A stretch of 64,000 nucleotides of DNA, from the NCBI RefSeq assembly GCF_900186465.1, contig NZ_LT891958.1, forward strand, positions 419,603 through 483,602. Reading direction: 5' to 3'. Each line of letters begins with the position of its first letter. Position 1 is the stretch's first letter. The notes under the pieces are model-generated. The model was not told the origin of the DNA, did no database searches, and saw nothing but the letters and a program-made list of their open reading frames with translations. The position numbers were made by a program, and so were the translations under genes. This DNA comes from Centipeda felix (lineage in GTDB: Bacteria; Bacillota; Negativicutes; Selenomonadales; Selenomonadaceae). Below are positions 1-9,667 of this stretch, piece after piece.

Positions 1-870
1 GAGGATCAGGTCGCAGTCTATGCGATTCTCGGTGGTATTCCCTACTATTTAATTCAGTTTCAACCCCAGAAATCCCTCGAAGAAAATATCTGCACGAACA
101 TCCTGCAAAGGGGCTGTGTCCTCTACAGCGAAGTGGAGTTCTTGCTGCGGCAGGAGCTGCGCGAGACGAGCGTCTACAACGCCATCATCGAGGCGGTGGC
201 ACTCGGCAACAATACGCTCGCCCTCATCCACAGCAAGACGCAGATCGAAAAGACGAAAATCAGCGTCTACCTAAAGAACCTTATGGAGATCGGCATCGTC
301 ACGCGGGAGTTTTCTGTGCTCTCCACGGTAAAGGAGCGGGCGGGCAGCGGACGTGGACTGTATCAGCTGACGGACGCATACTTCCGTTTCTGGTACGCAT
401 TTCTCTACGGCAGCCACTCGGAGCTTGAGGCGGGCGACGCGGCAGGCGTATGGGAGCATCTCATTTCACCCCAGCTGCACGAGTTCACCTCTCGCGCCTA
501 CGAACAAATCTGCATCGAATATCTACGCCGCCGCAATCGTGCAAATGACCTGCCGTTTCACTTTGTTAAGATTGGCCGCTGGTGGGAGAAGGTCACGCAT
601 ACCGCCGAGGGGAAAAGGCGCACGGTATCGGAGGAGATCGACATTGTCGCCGCAGATCGCGCGGAGCGGAACTTTCTGCTCGCAGAATGTAAATTTCGCC
701 ATACGCCCGCCGATCTTGACGTACTCCGGCAGCTGAAGAACAAAATGCCGCAAGAGAAACACCCGGGAAACTATCACTATATGATCTTTTCCTTCTATGG
801 TTTCACCGAGCGACTGCGTGATGCCGCCGCACAGGAGAATGTGTGCCTCGTGTCCGGAGAGAACTTGTAG
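1..870 (+). CDS. ATPase of the archaeal AAA type with DUF234 C-terminus, 5'-partial
   Basis: The reading frame is open from the first base, so the gene begins before the window; 289 residues are visible. The visible part corresponds to the C-terminal half of ATPases of the ATPase_2/DUF234 group: a winged-helix-like stretch followed by a DUF234 nuclease-like tail containing YQLTDAYFRFWYAF, an EEIDIVAAD segment and an AECKF segment (residues about 100-270 of the visible part). The E-I-D...E-C-K pattern resembles the PD-(D/E)XK fold seen in this tail. The P-loop would lie outside the window. Its cellular role is not established; members are often lineage-specific and possibly linked to mobile DNA. 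The start cannot be given; an internal GTG at 133 is unlikely to be the true one. Confidence 0.75.
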   Translation, partial: EDQVAVYAILGGIPYYLIQFQPQKSLEENICTNILQRGCVLYSEVEFLLRQELRETSVYNAIIEAVALGNNTLALIHSKTQIEKTKISVYLKNLMEIGIVTREFSVLSTVKERAGSGRGLYQLTDAYFRFWYAFLYGSHSELEAGDAAGVWEHLISPQLHEFTSRAYEQICIEYLRRRNRANDLPFHFVKIGRWWEKVTHTAEGKRRTVSEEIDIVAADRAERNFLLAECKFRHTPADLDVLRQLKNKMPQEKHPGNYHYMIFSFYGFTERLRDAAAQENVCLVSGENL

Positions 871-951
871 ATTAGAACGGCGCCGCAGTTGTCACCCCGC
901 ACACTCTGTGCTACTATATACAGGAAATTATATCGAAACGAGGCATGATTT

Positions 952-2502
952 ATGAGTGAAAAGACTCCATTTTACATCACCACCCCCATCTACTACCCGA
1001 GCGCGAAGCTGCACATCGGTCACGCCTACTGCACGACGGTTGCGGATACCATTGCGCGCTACAAGCGGCTCGCGGGCTTCGACGTGTTCTTCCTGACCGG
1101 CTCGGATGAGCACGGGCAGAAGATCCAGCAGGCGGCGGAGAAGGAGGGCATCACGCCCATCCAGTACGTTGACCGCATCGTTGCGAGCTTTCAGGAGCTG
1201 TGGCGGCTGCTCGGCATCTCCTACGACGACTTCATCCGTACGACGCAGCCGCGCCACCATGAGCTCGTGCAGGACATCTTCCAGCGCATCTACGATCAGA
1301 GCGACATCTACAAGGGCGCGTACACAGGGCTCTACTGCACACCGTGCGAGAGCTACTGGACGAAGCTGCAGCTCGACGAGAACGGCTGCTGCCCCGACTG
1401 CCACCGCCCCGTGCAGGAGGTCTCCGAGGAGGCGTACTTCTTCCGCATGAGCAAGTATGCGGATCGTCTGCTCGCCTACATCAACGAGCATCCCGACTTC
1501 ATCCAGCCCGTCTCACGCCGCAACGAGATGATCGCCTTCATCGAGCAGGGACTGGAGGATCTGTGCGTCTCGCGCACCTCGTTCGACTGGGGCATCCCCG
1601 TTCCGTTTGACCCGAAGCACGTCGTCTACGTCTGGTTCGACGCACTGACGAACTATCTCACGCCGATCGGCTACCTCCATGACAAGAAAATGTTCCATAA
1701 ATACTGGCCGGCGGACGTGCATCTCGTCGGCAAGGAAATCGTGCGCTTTCACACGATCATCTGGGGCTGTATGCTCATGGCGCTCGGACTTGACCTGCCG
1801 AAGAAAGTCTACGGGCACGGCTGGCTCATCGTCAACGGCGCCAAGATGTCGAAGTCGGTCGGCAACGTCGTCGACCCCGTCGCCCTCATCGAGGAGTTCG
1901 GCGCGGACGCCATCCGCTACTTTCTCCTGCGTGAGATCGCACTCGGACAGGACGGCAATATCTCGCGCGATGCACTCATCGGACGCATCAACTCCGATCT
2001 GGCGAACGATCTCGGCAACCTGCTTCACCGTACGCTCTCCATGGCAAAAAAATATCGGAAGGGCGTTATCCCAAAGGGGGAAGGGCGCACGGACTTCGAC
2101 GCGGCACTCGAAACGATGACGGCGGCGACGGTGCGCGACTATACGGAGCAGATGGACGCGCTGGAACTCTCCGCCGCAGTAAAGACCGTCTGGGCACTGA
2201 TCTCGCGCACGAACAAGTACATCGACGAGACCGCGCCGTGGACGCTCGCCAAGAACGAGGCGAAGACGGCAGAGCTTGACGCTGTACTCTATCACCTCGT
2301 CGAGACGCTGCACATCGTCAGCGTCCTCATCGCGCCGTTTATGCCGACGACGGCACGCCGCATCCACGAACAGCTCGGTTTTACGTCAGACTTTGACGCC
2401 GTACAGCTGGCGGACATCGCCGCATGGGGCACGACACCTGACGGACATACGGTCGGCACGGCAGAGCAGCTCTTCCCGCGCATCGAGGTCGAGAAGGCAT
2501 GA
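952..2502 (+). CDS. metG: Methionyl-tRNA synthetase
   Basis: Charges tRNA-Met with methionine in the cytoplasm. The 516-residue product shows the class I HIGH signature as HIGH in KLHIGHAYC near residue 25, a four-cysteine zinc knuckle (CTPC...CCPDC, about residues 127-150), and the KMSKS loop in GAKMSKSVGN near residue 300. The anticodon-binding helical domain follows to the end. It lacks the C-terminal Trbp111-like tRNA-binding domain present in the longer Bacillus-type enzyme, so this is the short form. The stop overlaps the next start as ATGA, so it is translationally coupled to tatD. The upstream Shine-Dalgarno is weak (GAGG). Confidence 0.97.
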   Translation: MSEKTPFYITTPIYYPSAKLHIGHAYCTTVADTIARYKRLAGFDVFFLTGSDEHGQKIQQAAEKEGITPIQYVDRIVASFQELWRLLGISYDDFIRTTQPRHHELVQDIFQRIYDQSDIYKGAYTGLYCTPCESYWTKLQLDENGCCPDCHRPVQEVSEEAYFFRMSKYADRLLAYINEHPDFIQPVSRRNEMIAFIEQGLEDLCVSRTSFDWGIPVPFDPKHVVYVWFDALTNYLTPIGYLHDKKMFHKYWPADVHLVGKEIVRFHTIIWGCMLMALGLDLPKKVYGHGWLIVNGAKMSKSVGNVVDPVALIEEFGADAIRYFLLREIALGQDGNISRDALIGRINSDLANDLGNLLHRTLSMAKKYRKGVIPKGEGRTDFDAALETMTAATVRDYTEQMDALELSAAVKTVWALISRTNKYIDETAPWTLAKNEAKTAELDAVLYHLVETLHIVSVLIAPFMPTTARRIHEQLGFTSDFDAVQLADIAAWGTTPDGHTVGTAEQLFPRIEVEKA

Positions 2503-3284
2503 CGCTCATCGACACGCACGCCCACCTCTGCGATGAAAAATTCGACGATGACCGCAGCGACGTGATCGCACGCGCGCGTGAGGCAGGCGTAACGAAGATC
2601 ATCAGCATGGGCGACACGATGGCAGCATCTGCGCAGGCGGTGCAGGATGCGGAGGAATATCCCGCACTCTATGCCGCCGTCGGCATCCATCCCGAGAGCG
2701 CGTGTGTGCTGACGGACGAAATGCGCCGTCAGCTCCTCACGTGGGCCCAGCATCCGAAGGTCGTCGCCATCGGCGAGATCGGACTCGACTACTACTGGGA
2801 AAAGGACGCATCACGCCGCGCCTTGCAGCGCGACCTCCTTGCAGCGCAGCTTGACCTCGCACGCGAGGCGGGGCTTCCCGTCTGCATCCATGACCGCGAG
2901 GCGCACGGCGACACGCTCGCCATGCTGCGCGCCGAGGGGGCGGGGCTCACGGGCGTCCTCCACTGCTACTCGGGCAGTCTTGAGATGGCTCGTGAGCTGT
3001 GGAAGATGGGCTGGTACATTGGCATTGACGGGCCGCTCACGTACAAGAATGCGGCGAAACTGCCCGACATCGTCCGCGAAGCCCCTGCGGATAAACTCCT
3101 CGTCGAGACGGACTGCCCCTACCTCGCTCCCGTACCCCTGCGCGGCAAGCGCAACGAGCCCGCCTACGTCACGTATATCGCCGCCAAGATCGCCGAGATT
3201 CGCGGCGAGACCATCGAGGACGTCGCACGCTATACGACGGAGAACGCAGAGCGGCTCTATCCAAAGCTGCAGAATGGTACATAA
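2499..3284 (+). CDS. tatD: TatD family metal-dependent hydrolase
   Basis: 261 residues, the usual length for TatD/YcfH deoxyribonucleases of the amidohydrolase superfamily. Visible metal ligands are the N-terminal DTHAHL (HxH), E in the GEIGLDYYW segment, H in CIHDREAH, H in LHCYSG, and D in the C-terminal ETDCPYLAP signature. It starts 4 bp inside metG, an arrangement common in Firmicutes (metG-tatD-rnmV). Here no rnmV follows; the operon ends at a bidirectional terminator. Expected function is a 3'-5' exonuclease or quality-control nuclease in the cytoplasm; the exact substrate is not shown by sequence. Confidence 0.93.
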   Translation: MTLIDTHAHLCDEKFDDDRSDVIARAREAGVTKIISMGDTMAASAQAVQDAEEYPALYAAVGIHPESACVLTDEMRRQLLTWAQHPKVVAIGEIGLDYYWEKDASRRALQRDLLAAQLDLAREAGLPVCIHDREAHGDTLAMLRAEGAGLTGVLHCYSGSLEMARELWKMGWYIGIDGPLTYKNAAKLPDIVREAPADKLLVETDCPYLAPVPLRGKRNEPAYVTYIAAKIAEIRGETIEDVARYTTENAERLYPKLQNGT

Positions 3285-3293
3285 TTATCGCTC

Positions 3294-3335
3294 AAAAAAA
3301 CGAGGAAACGTATCGTATACGCTTCCTCGTTTTTT
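3294..3335. terminator. Bidirectional intrinsic terminator between tatD and the metallophosphoesterase gene
   Basis: AAAAAACGAGGAAACGTAT pairs with ATACGCTTCCTCGTTTTTT around a short loop. T-runs lie on both sides, so it can end both the rightward metG-tatD transcript and the leftward 3.3-8.5 kb operon. Confidence 0.9.
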
Positions 3336-6238
3336 CAGCCATGAATGATGTCCGTATAGGCAGGATAGTCACGCAGACGATCCACCGGAGCAAAGCCTAC
3401 GGCTCCGCTAAAGGTTCCACGCTCCCAGTCAGGACGCGTTGCCCACAGCATATCTGCAGAATCGACTTCATTCTCTGCTGTAATCTGATACTCATAGAGT
3501 ACGGGCACGAATGTCCCCCGCTCTCCGACGGACGCCGAAAAATCTGTGACAATGCGCAGATACTGGGCCTCCGGGAGTTGGGAAAGTTCGATATAGTTTG
3601 TCCCGTCCTTCAGGACAATTTTCATATATGCCTTGACAGAGAGCTTATCATCCGACACCTCCACATTCGCCCGAAGCGCTGCCTGTGGAGGCAACTTCGT
3701 CTTTGCTCGAAGCTGACAGAACCGCCAATATTTTTTTTGTGTCTTGAAGGCGGGATCATATATCGCCGGGTGGCGCCACTCCGTCGTATGTGTACCGACG
3801 GTCAAAATGTGACGAAAATCAAGCCATACGGCAAGATGCCCATGATCCGGCCCCTTCTCCTCCGGTGCATCGAGCACGGCACGCAGTGACTCTCCCGTCA
3901 ACCCTTTGCGGTAGAAGCGCACATGTGCCACGCGTCCCGGCAGATGCGTAAAATACTTTGGTTTCCCGAGCTCCGGAATCACATGACCGATGTGAGAATA
4001 CCCGATAAAGATCGGCTGATCCTCCCACTGGCGAATCTCTGCTTTTGCGGGAATGCCCGGCACATGCGCTGCAACCGTCCCATCACAGTAGGAGGTGCCG
4101 CCACGCCTCTTGTCGAACGAGATGGCATAGTCTGCCCATGTTCCGACGTTGGCTGCCCCGCCCTGCCACTGATACTCGGTCACATCATAGCACGTCCCCC
4201 ACTTGAGACTGCCGCTGCGGTCCACGACCATGCGCAGCATATAGGCCGCCCCCCATCCGACAGAGATCCCCCGCATCATGAGAGGGTTATGCCCCATCTC
4301 ATCCTCATGGGCAAGACGGTCGACACAGGCCCTGACAATGCCGGTGAACCCCTGTGGAGCAACAAGCCCCGGGAAGGGCGGGATCTCGATATAGTCCCCA
4401 TAGGATTCCAAACGTACTTCACGCTGCCCGTTCACCTCTACAAGCTTAGGGGATCCCTGCAGCAGCGCATAATGCCCATTCCCGGATTTATCCAGTACGC
4501 GGGGAATGATGCGGATACTGCCCTCAATGCAGATCTCCTCAGGCAGCTGATCGGCGATGCTGATCTGATAGCTGCCCCCCCGGCGAAAGCTGTGACAAAA
4601 ACGCAGTAACCGCCGCTCGTGTGCACGGAAGAAACAACTCTGCGTGGCTGCAATACGCTGATCGATGTAGAGAGGTACCGTCGTATAGATCTCTCGATCG
4701 AGATTGTTGACGGCCTCAATCGCTGCATAGATACAGTCCGCCTTGTCCCCCTGCAGCGGAACAATTCGCATATGAGAAAAAGAAAGTTCTTTCGGTTCAA
4801 AGACGAAAATCTCTTCCTCAGCATCACCGCACTCGATGCGATGCGCCCCTGGTGTACGTGCCTGATACACAGCGGACACATTTCGTTGCTCTCCGGGGGC
4901 CAGCAGGACGATCCGACTCTGCCGCGGCTCGCCGAAAAGATTCAGCTTTTTTTTGCATCCATTGTCCGAGAGTTCCATGACAACGGCTGCAAGCACCGTC
5001 CCAGTATTTGATGCGTCTGCCCGAATCTCAACATGACCATCGTTATCGAGGCGACGCAGATGAATATTTTCAAAGACGAACTGTAACTCGCCATGCTCGA
5101 GATGAACTGTATCGACGAGCGTACGCGAGCCATCGGGGCGAAAGCCGAAGAATCGACAGTCCAGTGCATCCGCCGAAATATCCAAAATGCCGTAGTTGTT
5201 CCTGCCCATGGCAACGACCTCGGGGAACTCCTCCAGCAGGCGGCACTCCGGCACCCCCTCATCGTATCCCTCTGCGGGATCCTGTAGACTGCCCTGCATA
5301 ACGTAGACGGTCCGCGCACCGATATCCGGATTGACCGATACCGCCTTGACATAACGATGGAGATGTCCGCCAAGAACAAGATCTACACCGCATCGTTCAG
5401 CAATGGGGACAATATGACGGTTGTTGAACACATCCGTATAGGGATGGTGCATCATGAGAATCCGCCACCGCGCTTGCTGAGACGAGGCACTCATCAGATC
5501 TGCCTCCACCCAAGCAAGCGTCTCCCGTATCCGCTGCCGATTTTCTGCATCCAGCGTGCCACCGGCATTTTCCGCATTCATTTCGAAGAGGCCCCACGGC
5601 GTGCTGTCCACCATGACAATATGCGCAATGCCGTAGTCCATGGAAAAACTGTGCCCGTCCGGTGCTGCATTCAGATACTTCGCCTGTGGCCGTAAAAACA
5701 ACGTCTCAAAGAACGGACCATCATCGTGGTTGCCTCGTGCATAGAACACAGGTGCCGCGGCGAGCACCTCCGGAATCCTCTGGAACCAATTCGCTTCATA
5801 CTGCTCGTGCTGATAGCCTGTGCCAAAGGAAATATCTCCGCCGTGCAGAATGAAGTCCGGCTGCTCCTGTGCAACCATTTCAGCAAAACGATCACTCAGG
5901 TGAAAGAGCTGTGTATCCGATACCGTCACCAGGTGAAGCCGCTCCGGTGCTGCTGCGAGTGTCCGAAACGAGCCCTCATAGAGCCTCTCCTCTCCGACAC
6001 AGACAGCATAACGATACACAGTACCCTCCGTCAGCGCTGTCAGACGCACGGTATAGAGCCATCGCTGTATCTCGCGGCTCACGCACTGCCGCTTCGCCGC
6101 AGCCGTGCAACATAAGGTCTCCGTTCCGCAGCGCACAATGGCATCCAGCTCTTCTGACATCTCCCATGCAATAGTGATTGCATCCGCTGCCGGACTGAGC
6201 AAATAGGGCCCATTGCTGAGCGGCCTTTTTCTTGTCAT
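3335..6238 (-). CDS. Large metallophosphoesterase with Fn3-like N-terminus and LamG-like C-terminal region (paralogue 1)
   Basis: 967 residues. Residues about 8-95 look like the fibronectin-III-type domain that precedes purple-acid-phosphatase-like enzymes. Residues about 100-300 carry the calcineurin-type motifs: SDTQ (D108), GGD (D135), GNHD (169-172), HH (264-265) and GGHLH (290-294). The first motif is D-x-Q instead of the common D-x-H. A predicted beta-rich region at about 565-790 resembles a LamG/concanavalin fold. No signal peptide is visible, so a cytoplasmic site is inferred. The start at 6238 is chosen over an upstream in-frame ATG because GGAAGG lies just before it and it aligns with the start of the paralogue at 13022-15937. 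It lies 4 bp after the PLC-like gene. Phosphomonoester or diester hydrolysis is expected; an inositol-phosphate substrate is inferred only from context. Confidence 0.85.
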   Translation of the reverse strand: MTRKRPLSNGPYLLSPAADAITIAWEMSEELDAIVRCGTETLCCTAAAKRQCVSREIQRWLYTVRLTALTEGTVYRYAVCVGEERLYEGSFRTLAAAPERLHLVTVSDTQLFHLSDRFAEMVAQEQPDFILHGGDISFGTGYQHEQYEANWFQRIPEVLAAAPVFYARGNHDDGPFFETLFLRPQAKYLNAAPDGHSFSMDYGIAHIVMVDSTPWGLFEMNAENAGGTLDAENRQRIRETLAWVEADLMSASSQQARWRILMMHHPYTDVFNNRHIVPIAERCGVDLVLGGHLHRYVKAVSVNPDIGARTVYVMQGSLQDPAEGYDEGVPECRLLEEFPEVVAMGRNNYGILDISADALDCRFFGFRPDGSRTLVDTVHLEHGELQFVFENIHLRRLDNDGHVEIRADASNTGTVLAAVVMELSDNGCKKKLNLFGEPRQSRIVLLAPGEQRNVSAVYQARTPGAHRIECGDAEEEIFVFEPKELSFSHMRIVPLQGDKADCIYAAIEAVNNLDREIYTTVPLYIDQRIAATQSCFFRAHERRLLRFCHSFRRGGSYQISIADQLPEEICIEGSIRIIPRVLDKSGNGHYALLQGSPKLVEVNGQREVRLESYGDYIEIPPFPGLVAPQGFTGIVRACVDRLAHEDEMGHNPLMMRGISVGWGAAYMLRMVVDRSGSLKWGTCYDVTEYQWQGGAANVGTWADYAISFDKRRGGTSYCDGTVAAHVPGIPAKAEIRQWEDQPIFIGYSHIGHVIPELGKPKYFTHLPGRVAHVRFYRKGLTGESLRAVLDAPEEKGPDHGHLAVWLDFRHILTVGTHTTEWRHPAIYDPAFKTQKKYWRFCQLRAKTKLPPQAALRANVEVSDDKLSVKAYMKIVLKDGTNYIELSQLPEAQYLRIVTDFSASVGERGTFVPVLYEYQITAENEVDSADMLWATRPDWERGTFSGAVGFAPVDRLRDYPAYTDIIHG

Positions 6239-6242
6239 CGTT

Positions 6243-7073
6243 CTATCCTTCCATGTGGTTCTTGGCGAAAACCTCCCTGCAAATCTCAGGTGTGATAAAA
6301 TCATAGATCAGCACACCGCGCGTCTTCGAGTATTCGTCAAGGAGCGCAAGGCTGTATGGGTTTAATGCATCGGCAAATGCATCTGGAAACCCCGGCTCCC
6401 CATTGGTTGCACTGATATGGCTCAACGAGAGAACGCTCTCCGGCAGACGGCATGCGGTATCCATCTGCGCGCGGATGGCCGCCTGCTTCTCCGCAATCGT
6501 CGGTCCGTCCCAGAGATCCTGAAGAGAGACCGCTTCATTCTCATGCCAGTTCTCTGCCCATTTGCGTCCATGGTGTCGACCAAACGCCATCACAGGAGGA
6601 GAGCACTCGATGGCCACGATCTTACCGGCACATGCCCCCAAGGACATCCATGCAGGTGCTCCATCCTCCCAATGGTAAAACAGCTCCTCCCATGATTCAA
6701 TTTTTTCTTTCAGTGCGGCACCATACGCCTCGTAATCATCCTTTTTCTCATTGGCATTCTGGATGCGCACAAGCAGCATCTCTCTCGGGTAACGGGAGAG
6801 GAACTCCGCACAGGCCGAAAAGATCTGATCTGCATCAATATCACTGATCCACTCCCGATGTGCCGCCTTCATCTCCCGCCGCAGCCGCAAATCGAGAAAC
6901 CGAACCCCAGCCATCAGCTGTTCCTCCAGACTCATGATCTGCGTATGATAGTACCGCTCAGGACAGGACGCCGTCATCGTATCATGAGTTCCCGGCAGGA
7001 GGAGTTGGGTGATCATCGTCTCGGGGGCGCAATACGACATCCACGACGTGCCTTGAACCGCATTCATCATCAT
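6243..7073 (-). CDS. PI-PLC-like phosphodiesterase (X-domain)
   Basis: 276 residues. The N-terminal LLPGTHDTM contains the His of the general-base motif of bacterial phosphatidylinositol-specific phospholipase C (H30 from the first ATG), followed by GVRFLDLRLR and a second candidate His (H72) in AAHREW, matching the order of catalytic groups in the PI-PLC X-box. No signal peptide is present, unlike secreted Bacillus/Listeria PI-PLCs, so a cytoplasmic role on imported glycerophosphoinositol or similar diesters is a possibility (inference). Three consecutive ATGs lie at 7073, 7070 and 7067; GGAGG is best spaced for the third. The first ATG overlaps the stop of the MFS gene by 4 bp (ATGA). Same operon as the MFS transporter and metallophosphoesterase. 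Confidence 0.75.
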   Translation of the reverse strand: MMMNAVQGTSWMSYCAPETMITQLLLPGTHDTMTASCPERYYHTQIMSLEEQLMAGVRFLDLRLRREMKAAHREWISDIDADQIFSACAEFLSRYPREMLLVRIQNANEKKDDYEAYGAALKEKIESWEELFYHWEDGAPAWMSLGACAGKIVAIECSPPVMAFGRHHGRKWAENWHENEAVSLQDLWDGPTIAEKQAAIRAQMDTACRLPESVLSLSHISATNGEPGFPDAFADALNPYSLALLDEYSKTRGVLIYDFITPEICREVFAKNHMEG

Positions 7074-8458
7074 TCCTCCGCAGCTGCATGGTCTGGCTGA
7101 TTCTCCCGCAGGCGAATCAAGCAGTGCGACATAACGACCGCAACAAGCGCGAGCGCGGCCAGTCCCCAGAACGCCATGGCCAGGACATGGGTATCGGTCA
7201 GATAGGAACGCACAATCTGCCCCGCCGCATCCTTTTCCGGTGACCGCACCAAGCCGCCCAGGACAATCGGCGCAATCAGTGCCGGCAGGTATCCAATGGT
7301 AATCGCAAAGGACATCGCCGCAGAGGAATGTTTTTTGGGAACATTTGCCTCACCGATGGGCGCATAGTAGACGCCGCGTACCATAAAGACACAGGCCGAT
7401 GCAGCAAGAAGAAGAATGAGAAGGAGATAGAATGTGGAAGAAGAGATCAGCCCCTCCGGGGTCTCACCGGGCGCATAGCCCGCTGCATACAGAGTGACAT
7501 CGGGATGATTGAAGAAGAAAATACCGCCGATTACCGTCAGCAGAACAACGAGCACACACTCCATCGTACGCATGAAATGCGCCGTCGACGGAAACACTTT
7601 TTCCACAAGGACCGTCGATACAAGAGGCAGCATACGAAGCCCGATGACCACCGTCGCAAAAACTGCTGCTGCCACGGCACTCGTACCATAGCCGCCCTGC
7701 AGAAAGCGCGCAAAATAGGTTCCGGCAGCAACAAAGGCACCGTAAATACAGAACACATTGATCCCTGCAATCCAGACGACAGGCAGACGTGCAACCTTAC
7801 CGATGCCCTTGATCGCCTCTGCATTCGTCTTGGTCTGCGTATCGCCATCGCCCACCTTCGCCCCTTTGGGGACAGCGAAGAATACCGCAATTCCCGCGAT
7901 GATGATAATGGCGCAGGCCGTCGCCATCATTGTGCGCGGACCTGCCTCAAAGTAGAGCATCGCCGTCCAGAGCATCGAGACGAGGAAGGCAAGGACGCCG
8001 CGCCCAAACTCGAAGAGACCAAAGGCAGCCCCCTGATGATCCTTTGTTGTTGAAAGCCGAAGCGCCTTGAAGTTCGCTGGTTTGAACAAGACCTCACTGA
8101 AGAACAGCATAGAGAAAAAGCAGGTGAGCAGAACCGGCATGCTCAGTCCTGGCGAATTTAATGTCAGGAACAGTGAAATACCACCCACACCAATGGTGGA
8201 CAGCATCATGATGGCACGAATGGAAAAGCGATCACCGACCCAGCCCAGAGCGATCGTCCCCAAGAGAATGACCAGCCCCTGCATCGAATACAAATAACCG
8301 GCCTCCTGATCGGTCACCCCGAGCGCCGCCGGAAATCCGCCCGGCACACTGTTGCGAATATCCCAGAACGCATAGATCAACTGCGCATTGATCGTAATGA
8401 GGATCAGCTGAAAAAATGCTGCCTCCGAAAATCCATACTTCGCTAAGAAACCTTTCAT
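7070..8458 (-). CDS. MFS transporter, first gene of the phosphodiesterase operon
   Basis: 462 residues with about 12 hydrophobic segments in two halves, separated by a hydrophilic loop near residues 205-220, as in major facilitator transporters. The loop after the second membrane segment reads GWVGDRFSIR, the typical MFS A-motif region. AAGGAGAG precedes the ATG. It leads an operon with the PI-PLC-like gene and metallophosphoesterase 1, so import of a phosphorylated or glycerol-linked inositol compound is plausible but is inferred from context only. It is divergent from an AraC-type regulator, which probably controls it. A longer insert between late membrane segments (about residues 300-345) is distinctive. 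Confidence 0.85.
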   Translation of the reverse strand: MKGFLAKYGFSEAAFFQLILITINAQLIYAFWDIRNSVPGGFPAALGVTDQEAGYLYSMQGLVILLGTIALGWVGDRFSIRAIMMLSTIGVGGISLFLTLNSPGLSMPVLLTCFFSMLFFSEVLFKPANFKALRLSTTKDHQGAAFGLFEFGRGVLAFLVSMLWTAMLYFEAGPRTMMATACAIIIIAGIAVFFAVPKGAKVGDGDTQTKTNAEAIKGIGKVARLPVVWIAGINVFCIYGAFVAAGTYFARFLQGGYGTSAVAAAVFATVVIGLRMLPLVSTVLVEKVFPSTAHFMRTMECVLVVLLTVIGGIFFFNHPDVTLYAAGYAPGETPEGLISSSTFYLLLILLLAASACVFMVRGVYYAPIGEANVPKKHSSAAMSFAITIGYLPALIAPIVLGGLVRSPEKDAAGQIVRSYLTDTHVLAMAFWGLAALALVAVVMSHCLIRLRENQPDHAAAEE

Positions 8459-8702
8459 AATATTTGCTCTCCTTTCACGGTCGAAACACTGGATTTTATC
8501 TCCTTTTGCCTGTATAATGGTGATATGACGTATTTTTTCGGCAAGAGGAATTTATTGAGCCAGTATTGAACCATCTTTCTGAATATTATTATATAAGAAT
8601 GTGTTCGGAGCATTCTCCATTTTCTTGTTCCGTCACAAGGAAAAACTATATTATTTTGTTTTTCCATTCTTTTACAAGTAATCTTCGGAAGGAGGTTTTC
8701 TT

Positions 8703-9563
8703 GTGTCCTCGTTTCCATTCGGTGCCCCCGACCAATCTGCCTTAGAGCCCGGCAGTTCTCCTTATCTGGAATCCGTAGAACACCTGACAGATACGAGTCA
8801 TCCTGACATACAAAATATACATTACGGGGTTGTCGAGGTGATCCTCATTGAGAAGGGAACCTGTCGACTGATCACAAAAGATGAGGCTGTGCACCCTCTG
8901 CGAAAGGACAGCCTTGTTCTGATTGGAAGCGGCATGCTTCACCGATGGAAGGACAGAAAAGACCTAAATGCGCTCATCATCCGCATGGGCAACGTACATC
9001 TGCGGGGGCTGTTGCCGGCACAGCTTTCCCCCGCAGAGGATCCTGTCCTGTTCGTGCCGGAATCTGCCGCAGTCAGAGGAATGCTCTTCACACTTTTACA
9101 GAGCATTAAGCTGCTCGCACTCGACCAGGAGCGCAGATACCGCTCTGAGATCGGTTCAGGTCTGGCTCATTCACTGATCCTTATGCTTGCTTCTGCCCTA
9201 GAGGAGCACCGATGCCGACCTGCCCAAAACACCACGGAAGCCATGAGCACTCGCATTAAGGACTACATTGACGCCCACTACCTTGAGGATTTGAAGCTCC
9301 CTGATATTGCCGCAGCGCTTCACATCAATCCATATTATCTCTCCCACACATTCAAGGCACTGACCGGGGTTTCCCCCATGTCCTATATCATCCAGCGTCG
9401 CATCGATGAGGCTCAGAGTCTCCTGCTGACAACGAATCTGACCATCACCGCCATCGCCATCGAGTGCGGCTACAACAATTCCAACTACTTTCAGTCTGTC
9501 TTCAAGAACATTGTCGGTATGACGCCGGGAAAATATCGGAAGATGTGGAAACAGGATCCCTAG
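8703..9563 (+). CDS. AraC family transcriptional regulator with cupin-like sensor domain
   Basis: 286 residues, GTG start at 8703 with GGAGG 7 bp upstream. The N-terminal 150 residues look like the AraC-type cupin ligand-binding domain (VVEVILIEKGTCRL). The last 100 residues carry two helix-turn-helix motifs, the second in the family signature ITAIAIECGYNNSNYFQSVF followed by GMTPGKYRK. It is transcribed away from the MFS-PLC-phosphoesterase operon and ends in a terminator shared with the convergent phytase gene. The likely role is activation of the divergent operon in response to an inositol-derived or organophosphate ligand; the ligand is not visible from sequence. Confidence 0.9.
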   Translation: MSSFPFGAPDQSALEPGSSPYLESVEHLTDTSHPDIQNIHYGVVEVILIEKGTCRLITKDEAVHPLRKDSLVLIGSGMLHRWKDRKDLNALIIRMGNVHLRGLLPAQLSPAEDPVLFVPESAAVRGMLFTLLQSIKLLALDQERRYRSEIGSGLAHSLILMLASALEEHRCRPAQNTTEAMSTRIKDYIDAHYLEDLKLPDIAAALHINPYYLSHTFKALTGVSPMSYIIQRRIDEAQSLLLTTNLTITAIAIECGYNNSNYFQSVFKNIVGMTPGKYRKMWKQDP

Positions 9564-9584
9564 AACCTCATGAATCCGAAAATA

Positions 9585-9667
9585 GAAAACGCCTCCAAAG
9601 CCGCAGACTTCACGGTTCTTCTCGTAACACAGAGGAGAACCGTGAATGCGTCTTCAGAGGCGTTTTC
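9585..9667. terminator. Nested bidirectional terminator between araC-type gene and phytase
   Basis: Outer arms GAAAACGCCTC and GAGGCGTTTTC enclose an inner hairpin TTCACGGTTCTTCTC / GAGGAGAACCGTGAA. It separates two convergent genes and has T-rich ends on both strands. Confidence 0.8.

Noticed and set aside
8455..8718. 87-codon minus-strand frame in the spacer before the MFS gene
   Set aside because: It lies over the likely regulatory spacer, starts opposite the AraC-type gene and has no family match.
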